From positions 121,387-185,386 of the forward strand of contig DIJC01000013.1 in NCBI GenBank assembly GCA_002421005.1: a stretch of DNA of 64,000 bases. Reading direction: 5' to 3'. Positions within the stretch are counted from its first letter, which is position 1. The number at the start of each line of letters is the position of its first letter. The DNA comes from Enterobacteriaceae bacterium UBA5654 (GTDB lineage Bacteria; Pseudomonadota; Gammaproteobacteria; Enterobacterales; Enterobacteriaceae). Made by a program: the position numbers and the translations under genes. The notes beneath the pieces are model-generated. The model saw only the letters and a program-made list of their open reading frames with translations, was not told the DNA's origin and ran no database searches. Shown here piece by piece: positions 54,048 to 62,922 of this stretch.

Positions 54048-54544
54048 TGAGTAAACCGATCTCTTCAACAGGGCTACGCTGGCTGTGGCTGGTGGTAGTC
54101 GTGCTGATTATCGATCTGGGCAGTAAATACCTGATCCTCCAGAATTTTGCTCTGGGGGATACGGTGTCCCTGTTCCCGTCGCTTAATCTGCATTACGCGC
54201 GTAACTATGGCGCGGCATTTAGTTTTCTGGCGGATAGCGGCGGCTGGCAGCGCTGGTTCTTTGCGGGCATCGCCATCGGGATCTCACTGGTCCTGGCGGT
54301 AATGATGTACCGCTCGCAGGCCACGCAGAAGCTGAACAATATTGCTTACGCGCTGATTATTGGCGGTGCGCTGGGCAATCTGTTCGACCGCTTATGGCAC
54401 GGCTTCGTCGTCGATATGATCGATTTCTACGTCGGCGACTGGCATTTTGCCACCTTCAACCTTGCCGACAGCGCCATCTGCATCGGTGCGGCGCTGATTG
54501 TGCTGGAAGGGTTTCTGCCTTCCAGAGCAAAGAAAATCGCTTAA
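54047..54544 (+). CDS. lspA: Lipoprotein signal peptidase LspA
   Basis: Aspartic inner-membrane peptidase that removes the signal peptide from diacylated prolipoproteins. The 165-residue protein has four helices; the catalytic dyad is in GNLFDRL and the following VVDMIDFY segment, and NYGAAFSFL is the other conserved motif. The start overlaps the ileS stop. The following REP-like hairpin separates it from fkpB. Confidence 0.97.
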
Positions 54545-54550
54545 AACATT

Positions 54551-54575
54551 GCCGGATAGCGTTACGCTATCCGGC
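54551..54575. repeat. REP-like palindrome after lspA
   Basis: GCCGGATAGCG and CGCTATCCGGC are an 11-base perfect inverted repeat around TTA. The GCCGGAT/ATCCGGC ends are typical of enterobacterial REP elements, which stabilise 3' ends or attract gyrase. Confidence 0.75.
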
Positions 54576-54624
54576 CTGTAATAAATGTCGGCCCGCCATC
54601 GGGCACTATAACTGAGCAATCTGC

Positions 54625-55074
54625 ATGTCTAATTCTGTACAAAGCAACAGCGCGGTGCTGGTGCATTTCACGCTGAAGCTGGAAGATGGCTCGACCGCCG
54701 AATCGACGCGCAATAACGGGAAACCGGCGCTGTTTCGTCTTGGCGATGCGTCGCTCTCCGAAGGGCTGGAGCAGCACCTGCTGGGGCTGAAAAACGGCGA
54801 CAAAACGACGTTTTCTCTGGAGCCGGATGCGGCGTTTGGCGTTCCCAGCCCGGACCTGATTCAGTATTTCTCGCGTCGGGAATTTATGGACGCGGGCGAG
54901 CCGGAAATCGGCGCAATTATGCTCTTCACCGCGATGGATGGCAGTGAAATGCCGGGCGTGATCCGCGAAATTAACGGCGACTCGATCACCGTCGATTTCA
55001 ACCATCCGCTGGCCGGGCAAACCGTCCATTTTGATATCGAAGTGCTGGAAGTCGATCCGGCACTGGAGGCATAA
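54625..55074 (+). CDS. fkpB: FKBP-type peptidyl-prolyl isomerase FkpB (SlpA-like)
   Basis: A 149-residue cytosolic prolyl isomerase of the SlpA/FkpB group with an inserted chaperone flap domain: VLVHFTLKLEDGSTAESTRNNGKPALFRLGD at the start, LLGLKNGDK and a C-terminal VDFNHPLAGQTVHFDIEVLEV motif. It is one base before ispH, so the two are coupled. Confidence 0.96.
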   Translation: MSNSVQSNSAVLVHFTLKLEDGSTAESTRNNGKPALFRLGDASLSEGLEQHLLGLKNGDKTTFSLEPDAAFGVPSPDLIQYFSRREFMDAGEPEIGAIMLFTAMDGSEMPGVIREINGDSITVDFNHPLAGQTVHFDIEVLEVDPALEA

Positions 55075-55075
55075 G

Positions 55076-56026
55076 ATGCAGATCCTGTTGGCCAACCCGC
55101 GCGGCTTCTGCGCCGGGGTAGACCGCGCTATCAGCATTGTTGAAAACGCGCTGGCGATTTACGGCGCGCCGATTTACGTGCGCCATGAAGTGGTCCATAA
55201 CCGCTACGTGGTTGACACCCTGCGCGAGCGCGGCGCGATTTTCATTGAGCAAATCAGCGAAGTGCCGGACGGCGCGATCCTCATTTTCTCAGCGCACGGC
55301 GTCTCCCAGGCGGTGCGTAACGAGGCGAAAAGCCGCGATCTTACCGTCTTTGACGCCACCTGCCCGCTGGTCACAAAAGTGCATATGGAAGTGGCGCGCG
55401 CCAGCCGTCGCGGGGAAGAATCCATTCTGATCGGTCACGCCGGGCACCCGGAAGTGGAAGGCACTATGGGGCAATACAGCAACCCGGCAGGGGGCATGTA
55501 TCTGGTCGAATCGCCGGACGATGTCTCGACGCTGAACGTCAAAGACGAAAGCAAGCTGTCGTTTATGACCCAGACGACCCTCTCGGTTGATGATACCTCG
55601 GATGTGATCGATGCGCTGCGCGAACGTTTCCCGAAAATCGTCGGACCGCGTAAAGACGATATCTGCTATGCCACCACCAACCGTCAGGAAGCGGTGCGCG
55701 CGCTGGCTGAACAGGCGGATGTGGTGCTGGTGGTCGGCTCGAAAAACTCTTCCAACTCTAACCGGCTGGCCGAACTGGCGCAGCGGATGGGTAAAGCGGC
55801 GTATCTGATTGACGACGCCAGCGATATCCAGGAAGCCTGGGTCAAAACCGTTAACTGCGTGGGCGTCACCGCAGGCGCATCCGCGCCGGACGTGCTGGTG
55901 CAAAACGTCATTTCCCGTCTGCAGGCGCTGGGCGGCGGTGAGGCTATTCAGCTTGAAGGGCGCGAAGAAAATATCGTCTTCGAAGTGCCGAAAGAACTGC
56001 GCGTGGACGTGCGGGAAGTCGAGTAA
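55076..56026 (+). CDS. ispH: 4-Hydroxy-3-methylbut-2-enyl diphosphate reductase IspH
   Basis: Last step of the MEP pathway, making IPP and DMAPP. The iron-sulfur ligands are Cys12 (GFCAG), Cys96 (ATCPL) and Cys197 (DICYATTN). The 316-residue length matches E. coli IspH (LytB). The frame at 55,076 (MQILLANPRG) is chosen; an upstream start overlapping fkpB is rejected. It ends the conserved backbone in this window: E. coli has rihC and dapB next, here replaced by sugar genes. Confidence 0.97.
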   Translation: MQILLANPRGFCAGVDRAISIVENALAIYGAPIYVRHEVVHNRYVVDTLRERGAIFIEQISEVPDGAILIFSAHGVSQAVRNEAKSRDLTVFDATCPLVTKVHMEVARASRRGEESILIGHAGHPEVEGTMGQYSNPAGGMYLVESPDDVSTLNVKDESKLSFMTQTTLSVDDTSDVIDALRERFPKIVGPRKDDICYATTNRQEAVRALAEQADVVLVVGSKNSSNSNRLAELAQRMGKAAYLIDDASDIQEAWVKTVNCVGVTAGASAPDVLVQNVISRLQALGGGEAIQLEGREENIVFEVPKELRVDVREVE

Positions 56027-56037
56027 CGCTTCGCCTG

Positions 56038-56058
56038 GTCGGGCTGGATAAGCCCGAC
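56038..56058 (+). terminator. Hairpin after ispH
   Basis: GTCGGGCT (56,038-56,045) and AGCCCGAC (56,051-56,058) form a stem around GGATA, followed by AATATTCC. A T run is missing, so it may act as a weak terminator. Confidence 0.5.
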
Positions 56059-56171
56059 AATATTCCTGATCATAAACGTGATCGCCTCCGCAAATCCTCG
56101 TCGCCTGCCGCAAGGTTAATCGATTAATCTGCTATTATGACGCTGCTGTTCTCCTTGGGCCGGAGAAAATT

Positions 56172-56735
56172 ATGCATACCTTAATTACCCAGCCGCCGCA
56201 GGTGGCGTGGGCCAGCGGCCTGCTGTCTGGCGCTCCTCTGATCCATAAATCTACCCGCATCGCGGATCTCAACGGCGTTTTTGCCGATCGCAACGCCTGG
56301 CGGGAATTCGATCCGCAGCAGGTGGTGTATGACGTGGAAATGTTTGATTCCCCCTCCCCTGAAGGCGCACTTTACACCGGCGTGACCCATCTCCAGCCAG
56401 GGAAAGTGGGCGACGAATATTTTATGACCCGTGGGCATTTTCACGCCCGGCGCGAGCAGGGCGAGGTCTATTGCGGTCTGCGCGGTACGGGGTATCTTCT
56501 GCTTCAGGATGCGCAGGGCGAGGCGCGGATTGAGCACGTCTTTCCCGGCTCGGTACATATCATCCCCGGCTTTACCGCGCATCGTCTGATTAATACCGCA
56601 AGCGAGGTGCTGTCGGCGCTGGCCGTCTGGCCGAGCGCGGCCGGGCACGATTACGCGGCGCTGGCGCAGGGATTTAGCGTGCGGGTGATCGAGCAGGGCG
56701 GGCAAGCGCGGGTGCAGGAGAAGACCCATGACTAA
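56172..56735 (+). CDS. Cupin-type phosphoglucose isomerase, first copy
   Basis: A 187-residue single-cupin protein of the metal-dependent phosphoglucose isomerase family (pfam06560), which interconverts glucose-6-phosphate and fructose-6-phosphate. The metal ligands are His89, His91 and Glu98 in RGHFHARREQGE and His137 in IPGFTAHRLIN, at positions almost identical to those of the Pyrococcus furiosus enzyme. It is unrelated to Pgi. It overlaps the next gene by eight bases and is likely expressed together with it. Confidence 0.88.
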   Translation: MHTLITQPPQVAWASGLLSGAPLIHKSTRIADLNGVFADRNAWREFDPQQVVYDVEMFDSPSPEGALYTGVTHLQPGKVGDEYFMTRGHFHARREQGEVYCGLRGTGYLLLQDAQGEARIEHVFPGSVHIIPGFTAHRLINTASEVLSALAVWPSAAGHDYAALAQGFSVRVIEQGGQARVQEKTHD

Positions 56736-57498
56736 TTTTGGCCTGGACATGACCATCCATCATCAGCCGCTGGGATTCAGCTACGGTAATGACGTCACCG
56801 GACCGATGCCGGAGATCCGCACCCTCGATCAGATCCGCGCCTCGCTGCGCGATCCCGCCTGCGAAGGGCCGGATCGGGTGTATGCCATTGCGATGGACGT
56901 GGCCCGCCTCCAGGATCGTGACGAGCTGCAAAAGCGGATGCTGTTGTTTGGCGTCGTCACCTATGCGGCGGGAAAACTGGGGGACGAGCCGATCCGCAGT
57001 CAGGGGCACATTCACCGCATCAGTCAGCACAGCGGCTGGTCGCCGCCGGAGCTGTATGAAATCTGGCAGGGGAAAGCGATTATCTATATGCAGGAGCGGG
57101 TCGAGAACGATCCGGGCCGCTGCTTTGCCGTACTTGCCGGGCCGGGAGACAAAGTGCTGGTGCCGCCGGGCTGGGGGCACGCCACCATTTCCGCCAGCCC
57201 GGACGAGGCGCTGACCTTCGGCGCATGGTGCGACCGGGAGTATGGCTTTGAATATGAGGCGGTGCGGGCGCACAAGGGGCTGGCCTGGTATCCGTTAGTG
57301 CAGGATAACAATATTATCTGGCAGCATAATTCGCATTACCAGCCGGGACGGTTGCAGGTGATTACCCCCCGGCGCTACAGCGAATTCGGAATTACCGAGG
57401 CGCCAATCTACCAGCAATTTATTACCGATCCGGCGCGCTTCCAGTTTATTTCCCGCCCGGATAAATCGGCGGAACTGTGGCACCATTTTCATCCGTAG
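56728..57498 (+). CDS. Cupin-type phosphoglucose isomerase-like protein, second copy
   Basis: A 256-residue double-length relative of the first cupin. Metal-binding residues His94 and His96 (QGHIHRIS), Glu108 or Glu111 (PPELYEIWQG) and His151 (PPGWGHATI) are in the expected order. It is longer than a single cupin, with a C-terminal extension of about 80 residues. It may be an isomerase with another substrate, such as mannose-6-phosphate or a 6-phospho disaccharide, or the partner of the first one. The start at 56,728 follows GGAG with seven-base spacing. Confidence 0.75.
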   Translation: MTNFGLDMTIHHQPLGFSYGNDVTGPMPEIRTLDQIRASLRDPACEGPDRVYAIAMDVARLQDRDELQKRMLLFGVVTYAAGKLGDEPIRSQGHIHRISQHSGWSPPELYEIWQGKAIIYMQERVENDPGRCFAVLAGPGDKVLVPPGWGHATISASPDEALTFGAWCDREYGFEYEAVRAHKGLAWYPLVQDNNIIWQHNSHYQPGRLQVITPRRYSEFGITEAPIYQQFITDPARFQFISRPDKSAELWHHFHP

Positions 57499-57503
57499 CG
57501 CAT

Positions 57504-57531
57504 CAGGTTGCAGGGAAATCCCTGCAACCTG
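57504..57531. terminator. Bidirectional terminator between the cupin genes and the GH1 gene
   Basis: A perfect 12-base stem, CAGGTTGCAGGG against its complement around AAAT, in a 40-base gap between two convergent genes. Confidence 0.75.
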
Positions 57532-57537
57532 CCCGCC

Positions 57538-58920
57538 TTAATCGGCAGAAAAGCCGTTCTCATTAATGACCTGTTTATACCAGCCCGCGCTTTTCTTCAG
57601 GCGGGTTTCTTTGGTTTCAGGATTGAACTCGACCAGCCCGTACATATTTTTAAACTGGTTGCTGGGCGACCATAAATCAATAAATGACCATAAATGGTAG
57701 CCGTGCAGATTAACCCCTTCGCCAATGGCCTGGTGTGCGGCGATCAGATGCTGTTTCAGAAAGTCGATCCGGTAATCATCGGCGATTTCGCCGTTCTCGC
57801 CCCGGTATTGCCATTCCCGCTCAACGCCCATGCCGTTTTCGCTGATATAGCATTCGATATTGCGATAGCGGGTTTTGATCATCGCCAGCGTATCGTACAG
57901 CGCCTGCGGGAAAATCTCCCAGCCGCGTGAAGTATTCATCACTCGCCCCGGCATCTCCCAGAAGTCATAAAAATCATAACGGCTGGTTTTAACCGTATCG
58001 CTGGCTTCTTTCGCCATAATGCGAGCCGGGAAGTAGTAATTCACCCCCAGAACATCAATGGTATTCGCGGCAATCGTCGCCAGATCGCCGTCGTGGATCT
58101 GCGGTGCCGCATTCGCCTGCGCCAGCAGCGGGAGATAATTTTCCGGGAAATGGCCGTGAATAAGCGGCGCAAGAAAACATTCATAATTGAACAGGCTGTA
58201 AGCTTGCGCCGCCTGAATATCTTCCGCCTGCTGGCTTCGCGGATAGGCATAACTGACGTCAATCACCGAGCCAATCTTGTTACGGAAATGGTTCTGCCGG
58301 TAGCATTCAACCACTTTGGCGTGCGCCAGTACCATATTAAAAATGGCCTGGCTGTGATAACGAAAGTCAGTGATATTCGGATAGCAGCGGTTATCCAGAT
58401 ATTTTAAATCAGCATCAACACGCGGTTCGTTATAGACGTGCCAGATATCTACTAAGTCATCGAAAAGGTCGAAGCAGTGATGGCAGTAGTTGACGAAATC
58501 ATCAATAATTTCCCGATTGCCAAAGCCACCGCGATCTTCAAACAGTACCGGCATATCAAACCAGTAAAGCACCACATACACCTTAATACCGCGACGGCGT
58601 AAGTCCTGAAACAGCGAGCGGTAATAGTCTGCGGCCTGCGGATTAACATTTTTGCCGTCCGGCATCAGCCTTGCCCACAAAATTGAGGTACGGAAGCTGT
58701 CGTGCTGTAATTGTGAAAGATAATCGTGATAAACCGGAAAACGGTGATACCAGTCTAAGGTTTCATTCGGGCCTTGCTGCTGATAAAAACGGTCCGGGTG
58801 CTGCTGATAATATTTTTCATACACCGTCGGTGCTGTGCCGTCGTGATCCCATGCGCCTTCTGTTCCCTGGGCCCAAATCGCGCTTCCCCAGGAAAAATTG
58901 TCAGGAAACTGATAAAACAT
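57538..58920 (-). CDS. GH1 6-phospho-beta-glycosidase
   Basis: A 460-residue glycoside hydrolase family 1 enzyme that splits a phosphorylated beta-glycoside. The acid/base residue is Glu165 in HVYNEP, and the nucleophile is Glu361 in YISENGMG. Near the C-terminus, NQFKNMYG keeps the Lys and Tyr that bind the sugar phosphate. It is the last gene of the PTS operon, 20 bases downstream of the IIC gene. Whether it prefers glucose, mannose or galactose in the phosphorylated ring is not visible. Confidence 0.9.
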   Translation of the reverse strand: MFYQFPDNFSWGSAIWAQGTEGAWDHDGTAPTVYEKYYQQHPDRFYQQQGPNETLDWYHRFPVYHDYLSQLQHDSFRTSILWARLMPDGKNVNPQAADYYRSLFQDLRRRGIKVYVVLYWFDMPVLFEDRGGFGNREIIDDFVNYCHHCFDLFDDLVDIWHVYNEPRVDADLKYLDNRCYPNITDFRYHSQAIFNMVLAHAKVVECYRQNHFRNKIGSVIDVSYAYPRSQQAEDIQAAQAYSLFNYECFLAPLIHGHFPENYLPLLAQANAAPQIHDGDLATIAANTIDVLGVNYYFPARIMAKEASDTVKTSRYDFYDFWEMPGRVMNTSRGWEIFPQALYDTLAMIKTRYRNIECYISENGMGVEREWQYRGENGEIADDYRIDFLKQHLIAAHQAIGEGVNLHGYHLWSFIDLWSPSNQFKNMYGLVEFNPETKETRLKKSAGWYKQVINENGFSAD

Positions 58921-58940
58921 AGAAACTCCTTGATGATGAA

Positions 58941-60218
58941 TTAATTTTGCTCGCGTTTGATCATATTTTGTTTGTTAATAACTCGGATAAAGGGCAGCCA
59001 TATTAAGACGCCGATAAAAATATTAAATGCCTGAAGCAGCGCGCCCATCATGGAATTAGTCGCCAGAAAGCCAGAGAGTAAGGGCGGGGTGGTCCAGGGG
59101 ATCTGCACCCCGGTGGGGCGGGGGACCATACCCAGACTCATAAAGAGGTAGGTGCTGATCACGAAAACGACCATCACCAAAACCCAGGGGATCAGCGTCA
59201 AAACATTGAGCACCACCGGCAGGCCAAAGGCGACCGGTTCCGAAATATTAAACACGCCTGCCGGGACCGAGATTTTGCCAATTTCAGCACCGGAGGTGCC
59301 TTTTGTGGCGAACAGCACCAGCGCAATGACCAGCGAGAAGAACTGCGGGGCGATAAAAATATCCATAAATTGCTGGGTCACGATGTAGGGCAAGGCTTCT
59401 CCGGCAGCAAAAGCCTGCGCGTTAGCGGTGGAGGCCACCTGCCACAGCGGCGACATAATCGCCCCGACCAGGCTTTGTCCGTGCAGCCCCATAAACCAGA
59501 ACAGCTGAATAAATACGGCGGCGATGGCGGTAGGTATCAGTCCGGTCCCAATGTTAACCAGCGGCAGTTGCAGCACTTCATAAATAAATTTATTCATGTT
59601 CCCGTAGGGCGTTAACACGAAGCCGTAGCGGACAAGCGCCATCGCGAAAAACGTGATGATCAGCGGAAGCAGGGTGATAAACGAGTTCGCCACGTTCGGC
59701 GGCACCATCTCCGGTAATTTAATGGCCAAATTTTTTGTTGTTAACCAGTGATACAGTTTGCAGGAGAAAAAGGAGGAGATAATCCCGACAAACATGCCTG
59801 CCGAGCCAAGATATTGGGTGGGAATGGTGACGCCGCTCATGCCTTCAGCATTGGTCGTTAGCGTAAACGGAATCAATATAAAGAACGATCCTGCCACGAT
59901 AACAATGGTAAAAAGTAGCGAAGTTTGATGCTGCTTCGCATAAAAATAACCGATGCAGAGAATCAGGTAGACGGAAATAAACCCCAGAGTAATATCAACA
60001 ATCGGCGACAGCATTTCTCTGATAAAAAGTAATGCAGCCTCGGGAACAACTTTTTCAATAAATGGAAAATACATAATAATTAAGGCGCACGAGCCGCCAA
60101 TGGTAATTGGGATTAACGATATCATTGTATTTTTTAATATCGTTAAAGTGCTGTTATTTGCGACCCAATTACCTGCCGGAATAAGCCATTTTTCTAAAAA
60201 ACCCTCAATGTTATTCAT
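58941..60218 (-). CDS. PTS EIIC of the cellobiose/lactose family
   Basis: An inner-membrane sugar channel of the PTS lactose/cellobiose family, 425 residues with about ten helices (FLEKWLIPAGNWVANN at the start, WFMGLHGQSLVGAIM, and GIFNISEPVAFGLP-like VFNISEPVAFGLPVV motif). The ATG at 60,218 follows GGAG with good spacing, so the longer frame is rejected. There is no IIA or IIB of its own family next to it, although it sits between a mannose-family PTS and a GH1 gene. It must use proteins from elsewhere, or, less likely, the mannose-family IIB. Confidence 0.9.
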   Translation of the reverse strand: MNNIEGFLEKWLIPAGNWVANNSTLTILKNTMISLIPITIGGSCALIIMYFPFIEKVVPEAALLFIREMLSPIVDITLGFISVYLILCIGYFYAKQHQTSLLFTIVIVAGSFFILIPFTLTTNAEGMSGVTIPTQYLGSAGMFVGIISSFFSCKLYHWLTTKNLAIKLPEMVPPNVANSFITLLPLIITFFAMALVRYGFVLTPYGNMNKFIYEVLQLPLVNIGTGLIPTAIAAVFIQLFWFMGLHGQSLVGAIMSPLWQVASTANAQAFAAGEALPYIVTQQFMDIFIAPQFFSLVIALVLFATKGTSGAEIGKISVPAGVFNISEPVAFGLPVVLNVLTLIPWVLVMVVFVISTYLFMSLGMVPRPTGVQIPWTTPPLLSGFLATNSMMGALLQAFNIFIGVLIWLPFIRVINKQNMIKREQN

Positions 60219-60359
60219 TACTATCTCCATAGCCAAAAAGATCGTCCTTTGAGCGCCCGGTAACGGGCGGCGCTCATATTTACTGGCCTTCATCTTTCAT
60301 TGTGGTGCTTACGGCTGGTTGCTAATAAAAGGTATGTCCTCCCTGTGAATAAGCCGCGA
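60219..60359 (-). other. Intercistronic region with a strong hairpin
   Basis: The 140 bases between the IID gene and the cellobiose-type IIC gene contain GAGCGCC and GGCGCTC ends in a 10-base stem near 60,251-60,275, followed on the minus strand by AAAGGACGATC. It could be a partial terminator, reducing expression of the two downstream genes, or an RNA-processing site. Confidence 0.5.
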
Positions 60360-61178
60360 TTAACCGGCAAACAGACCGCTCGCCACCCCAGCGGCAGCCA
60401 ACGCCAGCAGTAACAGCATGGCTTTGACCGGCGACACGCCGCGTTTCGCCATCAGATACCAGGTGCCCAGCACCACAATCAGCGGCAGCAGCTGTGGGAA
60501 AATGCCGTCCAGCATTTGCTGAACATGAATATTCACGCCGTCTTTGGTAATAAACTCCAGCCCGGTGCCGAGCTTGACGTAGCTCGCCGCCACGCCGCCC
60601 ATCACAAATACGCCCAGTAATGACAACGCCTCACGCAGGCGCGTGGATTTGCTGCTGACCAGCATCTCCACCGAGCCGGACCCCATTTTGTAGCCTTTCA
60701 GAAACAGCAGCCACGAGCCGGGAATGATGATGGCCAGCCAGGCGACGGTATAAAACAGTGGGCCGAGGATGCTGCCACCCGCCGCCAGCGCCATGCCGAT
60801 GCTGAGCAAAATAGGGATCAGCATACCGGGGATCATGGAGTCGCCAATGCCCGCCACCGGCCCCATCAGCCCGACTTTCAGCGTGTTAATCGTCTCGCCG
60901 TCAATCGGTTCACCGTTGGCTTTTTTCTCTTCCAGCCCCAGCACCATGCCGTTAACGATGGCCCCAAGCTGCGGCTCGGTATTGTAGAAAGAGGCGTGGC
61001 GGCGCAGCATTTCGGTGCGCTGCGCGACATCCGGGTACAACTTGCGGGCGACGGGCAACATACTGAGGCAGAAGCCAAGCGATTCCAGGCGTTCAAAGCT
61101 CATCGATGACAGATTGTGCATCATCCACGCCCGCCAGCAGCGGCGCAGATCGGATCGGGTCAGTTTGCGATCGTCCAT
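60360..61178 (-). CDS. PTS mannose-family IID component
   Basis: Inner-membrane subunit of a mannose/sorbose-type PTS, 272 residues: MHNLSSMSFERLESLGFCLSM near the start, NGMVLGLEEKKANGE, LMGPVAGIGDSM, and a hydrophobic C-terminus, as in ManZ/AgaD. It shares one base with the IIC stop codon upstream. It forms the membrane channel together with IIC. Confidence 0.92.
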   Translation of the reverse strand: MDDRKLTRSDLRRCWRAWMMHNLSSMSFERLESLGFCLSMLPVARKLYPDVAQRTEMLRRHASFYNTEPQLGAIVNGMVLGLEEKKANGEPIDGETINTLKVGLMGPVAGIGDSMIPGMLIPILLSIGMALAAGGSILGPLFYTVAWLAIIIPGSWLLFLKGYKMGSGSVEMLVSSKSTRLREALSLLGVFVMGGVAASYVKLGTGLEFITKDGVNIHVQQMLDGIFPQLLPLIVVLGTWYLMAKRGVSPVKAMLLLLALAAAGVASGLFAG

Positions 61179-61975
61179 CAGAATTCATCCTCATCATCTG
61201 CCGCACGCGGCGCGCTGGCGCTGGTCTGCGGTTCCGGTTTGTAGTTGTAGTGGATCAGCGCCAGCAGCGCGCCGACGATCACCAGCGCCACCATATTGAG
61301 CTTCAGAAAAACAATGCACACAAAGCCCACCAGGAAGTAGATCAGCAGGGAATAACTTTTGATGATCTGCTTAAGCAAAATGGCGATACCGACGGCAGGT
61401 AAGATCCCGCCCAGCACGTTCATGGTCGACAGCACCATTTTCGGCAGACTTTCCATAAAGCCGCTGATGTACTGCGCGCCAAAATAGACCGCGATAAACG
61501 TGGGAATAAAGCGCAGCAGGAAGTTGGTGGCCTGCGGGAAGATCACGCTGTTGAGATAAATTCCGCGCGGGTTGTCCTGTTCAATCGCCGTATCCGCGCG
61601 GTGGTTCCAGAATGAGTTCAGTACCATCATCGCGTTGAACAGAATGGTTCCGGCAATTCCGATGGTGGCGGCCAGCGCAACCGCCACTTCCGGCCCCTGA
61701 CCGGACAGCACCCCCAGCGCAATCGCCGGGAAAGCCACGAAGTTCAGATCAGCGGGCATTGAGCCGCCGGGCGTCACCATCGCGATATACACCGCCTGCA
61801 CCGCGACGCCAATCATAATGCCGGTTTTTACATCGCCGAGGATCAGGCCGACCAGTAAACCGGAGACCAGCGGACGGGTGATCAGATACCAGCCGCCGGT
61901 AAGCCCCAGCAGCCAGGGGCTACTGAGCGCGCCGAGATAGCAGAGGATGCCAATTAACGAAGCTTCGATAAACAT
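61178..61975 (-). CDS. PTS mannose-family IIC component
   Basis: Membrane subunit of the same PTS, 265 residues with six or more helices: ALSSPWLLGLTGGWYLITRPLVSGL near the start and AVQAVYIAMVTPGGSMPAD. It ends in a charged, cytosolic C-terminal tail. It lies 10 bases downstream of the IIB gene. Confidence 0.92.
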   Translation of the reverse strand: MFIEASLIGILCYLGALSSPWLLGLTGGWYLITRPLVSGLLVGLILGDVKTGIMIGVAVQAVYIAMVTPGGSMPADLNFVAFPAIALGVLSGQGPEVAVALAATIGIAGTILFNAMMVLNSFWNHRADTAIEQDNPRGIYLNSVIFPQATNFLLRFIPTFIAVYFGAQYISGFMESLPKMVLSTMNVLGGILPAVGIAILLKQIIKSYSLLIYFLVGFVCIVFLKLNMVALVIVGALLALIHYNYKPEPQTSASAPRAADDEDEF

Positions 61976-61985
61976 GGTGTGTTCC

Positions 61986-62480
61986 TTATTTCAGCTTTTG
62001 CCGGGCGTCCTGCCATTGATAAGCGCTGGCATCCGGCACCAGCCGAAATTCAACGAGATGCCCGCGCGCCGTCAGCCAGTCAAAGGCGGCGATTTCCCCG
62101 GCGTTGACCGACTGGTTGGGTCCGATGGTGGTCGTACCCGCGCGGGCGCTCATCGGGCCGACGTTGATCTTGCCGTTGGCGTTTTGCAGACTGATGCCCG
62201 CCTCCTCAAGGCGTTGCAGGGTAATCGGCGATTTGCCAATCACGAAGTAGCGCTTGTCGCTGGCAATCACTTTCGGCAGCTTGTCAATCGCGGTAGCGGT
62301 ATCGAACAGCCAGACTTTGGTATCCTGGACGGCACCTTTCATCACCGAGGAGAGCAGGGGATCGGCGGCAACGGCGTCGTCAATCGCCACAATGCCGTCG
62401 CAGGGTAGCTCCTTCGCCCAGCGGGTAATCAACTGGCCGTGGATCACCCGGTCATCGATGCGAACAAATGAAATACTCAT
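61986..62480 (-). CDS. PTS mannose-family IIB component
   Basis: The 164-residue cytosolic phosphocarrier has the family motif FVRIDDRVIHGQLITRW at the N-terminus; His14 is the phosphorylation site. The pattern matches IIB proteins of AgaB, SorB and ManX type. It gives its phosphate to the sugar in the IIC-IID channel. Confidence 0.92.
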   Translation of the reverse strand: MSISFVRIDDRVIHGQLITRWAKELPCDGIVAIDDAVAADPLLSSVMKGAVQDTKVWLFDTATAIDKLPKVIASDKRYFVIGKSPITLQRLEEAGISLQNANGKINVGPMSARAGTTTIGPNQSVNAGEIAAFDWLTARGHLVEFRLVPDASAYQWQDARQKLK

Positions 62481-62490
62481 AGCATGCTCC

Positions 62491-62919
62491 TTAAAAGTCG
62501 TCCGTCTCGGGGAATACCGTCAGGACGGCCTGAATCAGCGTAGGGTGCGTCAGCTCGATAAGCTGCCGGGCGGCGGCGTTAACATCAGAGAAATCACCCA
62601 CCTCGTCGGTTTGCAGCAGCATCGGAAAATTCACGCCAGCCACCACCGCCACCGGCGGGGCAGTGCGCGGTGAGAAGGCAAACTGGCAGGCCAGGTTCCA
62701 CGGCGTGCCGCTCTGCATATCGCACAGCACCAGCACGCCGTCCGCGCCGTCGCTGGCATCCGCCAGCGCGCGGCTAAAATCGGCCTTAAACCCGTCAATT
62801 CCGGCCTCTTCACTTAGCGTGACGGCCCGCACGTTGGGTAGCGTGCCGTACACCATCCGGCTACTTTCCAGCAGTGCCGTTGCCAGCGGCCCGTGGGTGG
62901 CAACAATAAAATGGATCAT
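62491..62919 (-). CDS. PTS mannose-family IIA component
   Basis: The 142-residue soluble phosphocarrier takes phosphate from HPr at His9 (IVATHGPLATALL). The sequence DGADGVLVLCDMQSGTPWN contains the conserved DMxGGSP-like stretch with substitutions. IIA and IIB are separate genes here, whereas they are fused in E. coli ManX. Eleven bases separate it from the IIB gene. Confidence 0.92.
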   Translation of the reverse strand: MIHFIVATHGPLATALLESSRMVYGTLPNVRAVTLSEEAGIDGFKADFSRALADASDGADGVLVLCDMQSGTPWNLACQFAFSPRTAPPVAVVAGVNFPMLLQTDEVGDFSDVNAAARQLIELTHPTLIQAVLTVFPETDDF

Positions 62920-62922
62920 AAT

